A DNA stretch of 64,000 nucleotides. Source: Spirometra erinaceieuropaei (taxonomy: Eukaryota; Platyhelminthes; Cestoda; Diphyllobothriidea; Diphyllobothriidae). The DNA lies in contig CACRXP010000159.1 of NCBI GenBank assembly GCA_902702965.1, forward strand, positions 883,880 to 947,879. Reading direction: 5' to 3'. The position numbers were made by a program, and so were the translations under genes. How positions within the stretch are numbered: position 1 is the first letter of the stretch; each line of letters starts with the position of its first letter. The notes beneath the pieces were generated by a model, which saw only the letters and a list, made by a program, of their open reading frames with translations, searched no databases and was not told the origin of the DNA. This document shows positions 22,501-31,500 of this stretch, in pieces.

Positions 22501-25500
22501 CCCAGTTCTACCGACCTGGTCTGTCCACACACTCATCTCGCCCTGCCTGGCAGCGACGGCACTTGTGAGGTCGTCCGTGGTCGGTATACCTACAAGCACT
22601 ACCTCCAGGTTGGCAAATTTCCCTTCCCTTCACTTCCTTCAGTCGTCCATCTCCCCTCTTTTTATTACCGTTGCTAATTAGCCACGCTATCTTCGTCGTA
22701 GACTGGAGGAGTTTATGGGGTACTCAGGGAAGGTAGTGACTTTGATGAATTTCGAGTCACACCAAGTCTCTGGCTGCAGAAGTTGGCCATTCCACTCTGA
22801 CCTCACCTGTCAGCTTTGGCTCCAGGCAGCTTAATTAATTCCCAAAAACGGACCGACACAGGACTATATCAGATTCCTTCAGACGTTGTCGGGAATGCAC
22901 ATCCGTAACAAGTTCCAACTGTCAGGGTGCAATGGCAGGCCCAGTTGCCGGCTCAAGTCGTGACAATCGGGATCCCTGCCGCCCACCCCCATTGTTATTC
23001 TTGGTCAAAATCCTGGCCAAGTGTTTTTTGGTAGTGCGGCGAATCCGTAGCATGAAGCCGACTGGTGCAGCAACTATGATAGCTTATACAGATGCGAAGA
23101 GAGGTCGGGAAGAAAACCAGGATGTCGTTAGGGTCGGTAGTAAGAGTCAACCAGTCCTCCTCTGGTCAAATCAGATTCATTCATTGTTTTGAAGCTCTGG
23201 AGCCCACTTTATCGTACTCTAGTGGAGTCTTTTTGATGATCAGCGGGTAAATAAGTGCCCATGGTCAAGATCCTCTTCGCCACATTCGTATTGCATACTC
23301 AGGACTGATTACTCCGCTGACCCTGATAACAGCGGTTTTCATTTGTCCAGTTTGAGTAGAAACTTATTTGTGGCCTGCCGCTCTGCCGGGGAGACCAGAA
23401 AAAGGCACGCATCAGGATTAATGACTGTCAATTTGAAAAAGTAGATGGTTTGAAGTATCCACCGCCGCCGAATAGACGGAATGATGACGGCATTGTCTCC
23501 GGATCGATGCTGCTCGCTGGGTTTTCACGCTCCTTATGGAGTCTCTATGAACCCGTCGCGATATCTGAATCAGCAACAAGATCCACGTGTACCGGCATTC
23601 GCCCTGTGCGCATGCAGGATGGGCGAAAGCGTTTGATCACCGCTGCCTGATAAACACCCTTCGGGTGAAGTACACTGGCCTGATCCCACATAAGACAGTC
23701 CGCACTCACTGCGACAAAATCACGAGGATACCTCAAGCTATTCAGGAAAGACGACCGGGGTGGTTTGCGCACTTTTTTCGTCATTCGCCTCACGAGTTTA
23801 GCGTTGCTGCCCTTGATTCGGCGCCGTTGCCCATCTGGATGCGTCGAAGAGGAGGTCAGTTCAAAACCTGACTCAACACAGTTCGCCCAAACGTGGAAGG
23901 GGTTCTTGTGCCCTCGGTACTTCGTCTCCATCGCTGGAGGGCAGGGGAGAATAGCTCAGGCTCTCTAAATTCACTGCCGCATATCATCAGGCGTGGAGAG
24001 GCACAGTTCCCGATATCATCGAGGCTGGCTAGACCGCAGCTGCGCCAATAACCATCAGTTGAGACTGTACGATGAAGGCAGGTGCGCGCATGAATTCAAT
24101 GGATTATTGACTCATTTACCCTCTCTGTCTTAGGCCGACAGACAAGGAGTCTCTCTCTCCCCCTCCCTGATATATTTGGGCCCAATCCTGTATTACTCTT
24201 CCCTGAGCGCCAAAATCATTGTTTGAAACATTACCAGCTGGAAAAATAACTCGCTCCTCTTGCTAGAAAGCCAAGTTGAAATGACTTTCTACCAGTATTG
24301 CCTTAGGGCGGTTTTCGCCGATGTCAGCTCCTATTCACTGTTCCGGTTGGTTTGAGATGCCAGTGCCTGTGTGTCGCACTTATGCTCAAGTCTCCTTGAC
24401 TTAGTCACTAACCTGACGGATGTGGCATGATATCGTGAGGCAGATTCTGTCCAAATCGCCACTGCTCCTGGGGGAACAGCGCTGGTCCTTGCCGAGCCCG
24501 ACAAACGGTGTGTTTGACCTCTAAACTATAAAAAAAGAGTGAGCCATGAAAGGTGCTATAGTGCTTTCTGGTTTATTAGTCATTCTAAAAAGTGCATGCG
24601 TCAGCCCAATGTCGGGGATGCCTGCACTTGAACACGTCGCGAATACGGAGACACTATCGCTAGAACAAGAGCTTTATTAGCGTGACGTTTTGGATTCTCT
24701 TTCGAATCCGAAATGTCAGGGCCTAATGAAGCTCTTGTTCCAACGATCGTGTCTCATTCCTCGCTACTACTACTTTCCGGAACACGTCTCTTTGCTTCTG
24801 TTAGCAACTTGAGCACATGTCAACTTGGCGTTTGAGTTTGCCGATCACGCTTACTTGCATGTACTCGGCGCATCTGCGATCAATTCCGATCTAGTCAGCT
24901 TCGTCCATAAGGTTTCTGGGAAATTCTCAGTGAGGACGGATCCCACCGACTGGTTCGTTCGAGGTTGTCTCTTCTGGCGCATTGGCAAGGCACTTGTTGC
25001 AAGCACATTTATTTTATGGCGCTTCACGGTGGGCATGTTACACTGCCATCATTAGTGCGTGATGGAATCAGTCTGCGTGCTCTGGAACCCTTGTCGCCGC
25101 TGGTCTGCGAGTGCGTGTTTGCCAGACTCGAGAGTCTGTTTAGTTCGCAACTAACCATCGCTGAATGCTGTTCAACTCTCCACCAGCTGTGAACGCGTCG
25201 TGTGGCCGTCGTCGTAAGCGCCATCGGTACTACTCACACTCCTGTGGAGCTGGCGTTCTGCGATTTGACCTGATTGCTAGTTGTACTGCCGACTTTTCGA
25301 CATTCCCATCTTTCTTGCGGCTCGCCATATCTGGACGATCATTGTGTTGTACGCAGCTGACCAGTGGTGACTGATGCGTCTGTATTGATTTGCTTTGATT
25401 ACTACCCCTCTGCTTGCGTGGCAGGCTTCGCTTCTCTTGTAAGTGTATACTTTGAACAATCGTAGAACAGGTCGCATCATGCGCAAGTAAACCTGCTTCA

Positions 25501-28500
25501 GCCTTCCCTATCTGCCTACCTTTTATTCCCTCTCGGTGGAACGCGACTAGGACGGCGAAAACGACAAGAACTGGGGTTGTGCCTACCGCTCCCTTCAGAC
25601 CCTGGCGTCCTGGCTCCTCTGGCAGGGAATTGTAACGCCCGTCCGTGAACTGCCCTCTCTACGCGCCATACAGGAGTCACTGGTGCGCGTGGGAGACAAG
25701 CCGGCTGCGTTTGTGGGCTCTCGTCAGTGGATTGGTTCTCTTGAGGTAGGTGCTCACCCCGTATTCCCCTGTTCTTCTATATTTCTATCTTCATGGCACT
25801 TCCCCTTTCGTCCATCACTGTGTGCTCACTTCCGTCTCACTGGCTCTCGAATGCCGGAACGTTAACCTACACCTTCTGGCCCTAAATTGTTACGCCAAGA
25901 GCTGCTATTCTGGGTCCCACTCTCCCTTATTTTCGCATTAATATTCCCTCTGCAGCCCGCCTTCCGTTACCGAGAATTGGGCCGAGTACTTTCAATCTCA
26001 GTGGCGACGCTGTCTTAAATTCAGTTTTCATTTGATCTGATACCCGTCTGCCTTGCTGCCTTAATCATACCCTCCGCAGTCCTCACCATTTTCGCAGTTT
26101 TGGGAATAATTTTAACTCAGAATTCTAGCCGAACAAAAGCTAGGGGACTCAAGAATGGCTATCTCCGGACTACTAGCTGCCATCTGAGGTTCGAGTCCGG
26201 ATCAAACGTGTTATTGCGCACTTATTGATTGCCGCTTGCGGCCTCTACAACGGGCTGCACAGCGGACGTGCTGGGCCAAAAAGACATCAGATTGGCTCGC
26301 GGCACGAGTTTTTCTGGCTGCGCCGGGTTCGCGCCTGTCCATGACTACTGAACGCCTTAGGCGGTGGTCTTTACACCGCACCAGCCACTCCGCGCAATCC
26401 CATCACCAGATGGTTGGCAGGCTCTGACAACCGACGGGTGCGTGGGAGAGAGAGAGAATAGAGAGTGAAGCCGACGCTATGGAATTCGTCATCGCGACAC
26501 ACCGACGCATGCCAGGCTATAGTAAATCTGACGCGTTTGCATCAGTCCTCCTGAGGGCTAAGAATCAAGCTGCAATGGTCCCTTATATTGTGCGCTTACA
26601 GTATTCTCATCTACGTGAGCTCCGAAACGTCCTCATAAAGCCCCGGTGCATGGAGTGGAGATCGGGTTGTGTGTGGCACGCGTAGCTGACGCTATTGCTT
26701 CCGAGTCCATCGGTCGTCCTGACGTTGTCTTGTCATCGGAGCAACCTTTTGGATGCATAGTACTCGTTTTGGCAACTATTGACTGACAATCATCAGCTTG
26801 TTCCTGTCCAGCTGGAAGGTTTGAAGAATTTTCTGTCCCACAGGAGTTTAAAGCAAGCGTAACAGAAGGATCTGTCGTGACCAGGCGGTGCGAGTATGTA
26901 TGTCAGAGCGCTACTATCGTCAGGCCAAATTCCAAGTTCTAAGGGAGAAGACAAATGGCACCAGAATGAGGGGTTTTTTGTGTACAGAACCCACAGTTGT
27001 CCTCTCAGGCGGCGGTGGCCGCTAGCGAAGCCAGGGCTGGTGTTGACTGCGTCCAGTCATGCCTGAGAGTCTCTGAGATATTGGTGGCAGCCGCTTTTGT
27101 AGGCTCGTGGGCCAAGCTCAAGTGGTGTCCAGTCAGTGGGCGTTGCATTTGCTGAGGGGCGGTGTCCCAGGGGCTTGTTTTGCTGGTTGCAGGGGGGTGA
27201 CGCGTTCAAGTGGCGCATGGGTAGTCGCGACGCTGTGTGGACGCAATTGTGTCCGAGCTGAAGTCGGTCGAGGGACTTCAGGCCAGCTCGTCTGAGACGG
27301 CTCGCTGCAGGGGGTGAATGACCTTGAGGCAGTGAGGTCTTGAACAATGACACCAGACCGGTTATGATGACTGGCCGTCACAGATCTATCGGTAGCAAAA
27401 AAGTGGATGCTTAGCAACTGCTTTCTGTTGCCTCAGGACATGAATAAGGAGTAATTCTTCGCAGCTAGTGTAATTTATTCAAAAAATCAATATAAAAACA
27501 GAAAGGTCATAGCTAGAAACAGTCCAATCGATGAAAAAGGTTCCCTACGGACGTTAGAAAAGGAAAAATGGCACGATAACCTGGAATGTAAACTTGTAAA
27601 CCAATGGACTGAGAGTTACCAGTCGACTTTGCCGCATGGTCTAGTTGCTTGAGCAGTTCAGATCTTTTCCTCCGGATGTAGGCTGCTTCTGAGTTAGAGT
27701 AACATTACTGACAAAGACAAGGCAGAGTGGAATGGCCATTTCCGGCTTATTGGCCGTCGTCAGCCAGTCATACCCAACCACGAAGTGTGGAACACCTGGG
27801 GCTCGATCCTGCGACCTGTTGGTTAGAAGTCCACCTCCTCTAACCACTGAGCCACGGGTTCGTTGTCCTGTGGATTGCGACTGGGCATATACAATGGTAG
27901 AGGGGCGCCCACCGATGATCGTGTTACGGAGCCCACTCTTCCGGTTGTGCTTCTGAGCTATACATTGTTCATGCATGTTCACGAACTCAAAAGGCTTTTC
28001 TTGGGTCGACAGAGCGCCCACCATCCAGAGGAGGCGGTTAGTGACATAGGAACGACAACTTTATGTTTTTGTCTTTAAAAGACATCTAGGCAAGTGTTCA
28101 AGTGGCCTAGCTGCCAGTTGCCTTTGCGTTCGCCCGACGTACAGTCACTGATTGATCTCACGTAATGTTAATCGGAATTCTGAAGTGTGCTTTTGACAGG
28201 GAAAGGTTATCTAAGTGAGGTTACAATATTGATTATAACTCGACAGAATCTCATAAGATTTCAGACACGCCTGGATCTTGGCTTTTTACTGTAGTTCCCC
28301 TCGGCTGTCGCCAAGGGCCGCATCCTTCAAAAAATGGCTACTTAAGTAACATTCGTTTTTTTCTATTGATTTTTGGGAAAAGCCCATACTACGTAAGTAG
28401 TCATTTTTTGAGCTCAGGTTATCACAAGTAAGAGATTCGGGTTTATAATCTTGGGAAAACGAAGTGCTCACCGGATCGAGGGACTTGTTTGGCTGACGTT

Positions 28501-31500
28501 TCGAAGAGCTGGGGCGGCTCTCCATTATCAAAGCGTCTAGTGAAAAAAATCGATCAGAATTTTGAATGGACAGCCAGACTAGTTGGCCTTGGGCTGATCG
28601 ATTTTTTTTTATTCTTTCGCTGCCTTGGCCTACTGGCCGTCGCTTGTGAGTGTTGGTGACCTCCTGTATTGTGTGTCGTCACCTCAATTGGGGTTAGTTG
28701 CGTTTGCGCCCCCCTTTTGGGTGAATTGGTCGAGGGGCCGTGTTTGCTTGGTAGTCTTAGGCTCCGTATGACCATCTTGTTCTGGTCATGGCGTATGTGG
28801 TGACGTAGGACTTTATAGGCCGCAGGAAGGTTTAGATGCCTGTTGATGGAGTTGGCATCTGAGTGCCAAGCCTCGAGTGTGAGACGCTCTGTCCTTGAAA
28901 TGCCCCTGCCTAAGACGGCTGCTCCTTGAAAATCAAAACTGTGACCAGTTTCCCCGATGTGAGCCGCAAGCTGTGAGTTTGGTTCTAGTCTCCGAGTTGC
29001 CCGTTTGTGTTCCTGTAGACGGGTCTGTAATTTCCGTCCGGTTTCCCCAACGTAGCTGCAGTCTCCATCGTTACAACGTATTTGATAGACAACTGCTGAG
29101 ATTTCAGTGGGTGGCAGTATGTCTTTGGGTTGCATCAGACGGCGACGAATTGTTGCCAGGCAGTTTTTCCAGACAGTTTAAAAGGATCAAAAGTCAACAT
29201 CCAGCCACATCTTAAATGCCATGAGATTATCCCGCACGACAATCACCATTGCAACTCCAGTTAAGTAATTCGTCCTAATCGAAAACTCATTTTAGAATTT
29301 TGGTTCAAATTTAATGAAATTGGTTACTGACCATCTTGTATCCGCAAGTATGGGTGAATTACTAATGACAATTTGGGGCAACTTGCATAGGCAAGGCACC
29401 CTTTTTGTTCTTTTAATCCAAGTAGTCATCCCAGGACTTTCAAATATTAGCTGAGCTGAATCGTAAGTCCTTCTCAAGGTAAAGCTGACTTTGCCCTCGT
29501 AATCTCTAGTCCTTTAATTTGCGCACTCCATCCTTGGTTCACCGCGTCTTTAAGTGACCTTTTTGCATTAGTCGGACTGCATGCTCTAGCCTATGAACCC
29601 GTTGTTTTCCCACTCAATTTCCGAATAAAATCAGCCGGCTGTGTAGACATTACTTGCTACGCAATTTATCTGGCGTCAATTAAAAGATGTTTTCCATCTG
29701 TCAACACCCACCACATTTGCACGTGGTGTGATGGCCGACATTCGCGTCGTTAATTGCTGCAATTTCATCACATGCGCTGGACGTTAGTGTGATGATTGCT
29801 CGACCATCTGACGCACCGACCCTGGTGTTGGGAAAAGTGTTCCCCTGTGCGCTCCCCGCGTGGCCAATTACTCCGCCTAGGCGAAGTCTCAGCACCGAGT
29901 ATAGAAAGGGGAGATCATTGCACTTGTTAATGGACTGGGGGCCAGTGAACCATGACTCAAGCAGCTCCCGGCTCACGCGGTTTTCACCTCTTGCGAGAAT
30001 TCCGGCCTTGTCAAATTTGAATGTGTGGCCGGATCTCGTCGAATGAGCCGCAACTTGAGAGCTAGCGTCATTTCTCCGCACCGCTGCCGCGTGTTCGGCC
30101 ATTCGCGTTTGTAGTTGTCTTCCGGTTTCTCCGACGTAGTTGCTTTGTCCGCAACTGCACCAGGTCCGATAAACGACTCCAGACGTTTCTAGCCGTGGCA
30201 GTGGGTCTTTCGGTTTCATTAACTGACGCCTGATGGTTGCCTCCGGTCTGTGTGCAGCTCCAACCCCAAATGGTTCGAGAGGGCTGTCGACCGCTTCCGA
30301 AACATTCTTGACATATGGAAGCGTTCGCCAAAATTTGGTGTCCGTGCGGTTAGGCCTTTCGTCCCTTTTGTGTATGGACCGGTTGGCGAAGTTGCGCGGG
30401 TAGCCATTGGCTTTCAAGACCCGTCGGAGGTATTGTAGTTCAGCAGTCTTGTCTTCCGGCTCAGTGCAGTGTGTTTCGACACGCCGATAGAGCGTCCTTA
30501 CACAGCTGCGTCTGTGGCTGATTGGGTGGTTGCTGTTGAAGTTCAGTACTTGCATCGTATTTGTCGCTTTCCTAAACGCTTTGGTCTTTAGTCCACCACA
30601 ATCTTTGCGGCATACGAGGACATCCAGGAAGGCCGGCTGGTTGTTCTCTTCCTCCTCCATCGTAAATCGTATGTCCGGGAAGACCGCATTCAGATGTTCC
30701 TTGAATGTCAGCAGTTGATCCTGGTCGATAACGACGAAAGTATCATCCACATACCGGGCCCAGAACTTCGGTTTATGGTGTTGGAAGACCAGTGACTCTA
30801 ATCGTTGCAGGACCACCTCGGCGATGAATCCCGAAATCAGCGAACCCATCGGTGTGCCCTTCACCTGTTCGTAGATTGTCCCGTCGAACGTGAAGTACGT
30901 CCTGAGACAGAACTTTAGGAGCTGAAGGAGTTGGGCGTGTCCAAGACGATTCTCCGTTTCATCGTATTTGCTTTGTAGAAGCAGCTCGATCGCCAGGTCC
31001 TTGGGAGTAGAAGTAGAAAGGGATGTAACATCAAAAGATGCCATGACCTCATTTGGATGGAGGCTTACCCCTTTGAGTTTCTCCAGGAATTGTGCTGGCG
31101 AAGAGACCGTGGCGTCTGACTCAGTGTTGTCGGTCATTTAAAAGGAAGCGTGTGCCCGGCGATGTGGGCGCAGCATCGACTGACTTGTGCCGTATCTACT
31201 GCACTCCCTCTCCCGCCACCGACCGGTTTCGCGGAGAAAAGCGAATTCACAGCGACCGTGTGAACCCAGTGGCCGGCGAAGCTGAGGTCACGTCGACGCA
31301 TGTCGTACATGTGCTGCCCCCCCCCCCTACCCTTCTAGTGCGTCAGTCCGACATCTCCCGCAGGTGAGGGTGCCATAAAACCCACATTGAGAAGGCGCTC
31401 TTGCATTCTGACCCTCAGTCCGGAATAGAACCAAGTCAACTGGCGACTTTCCGAGCCACGACTGTTGTCGCGTCGGGGTAGGTTAGGAGTACATTCTCCT

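Noticed and set aside
22252..22677. 141-codon frame taken as one exon
   Set aside because: Only 22421-22608 aligns to UFSP2 and has proper splice borders; the rest is intron.
28470..28545. Hammerhead ribozyme on the minus strand near the Penelope fragment (GAAACGTC with a GAGAGC/GCTCTTC stem)
   Set aside because: The CTGATGA core is not present (TTGATAATG instead) and no proper stem III can be drawn. Penelope-like elements can carry hammerheads, so a decayed relic is possible but not supported.
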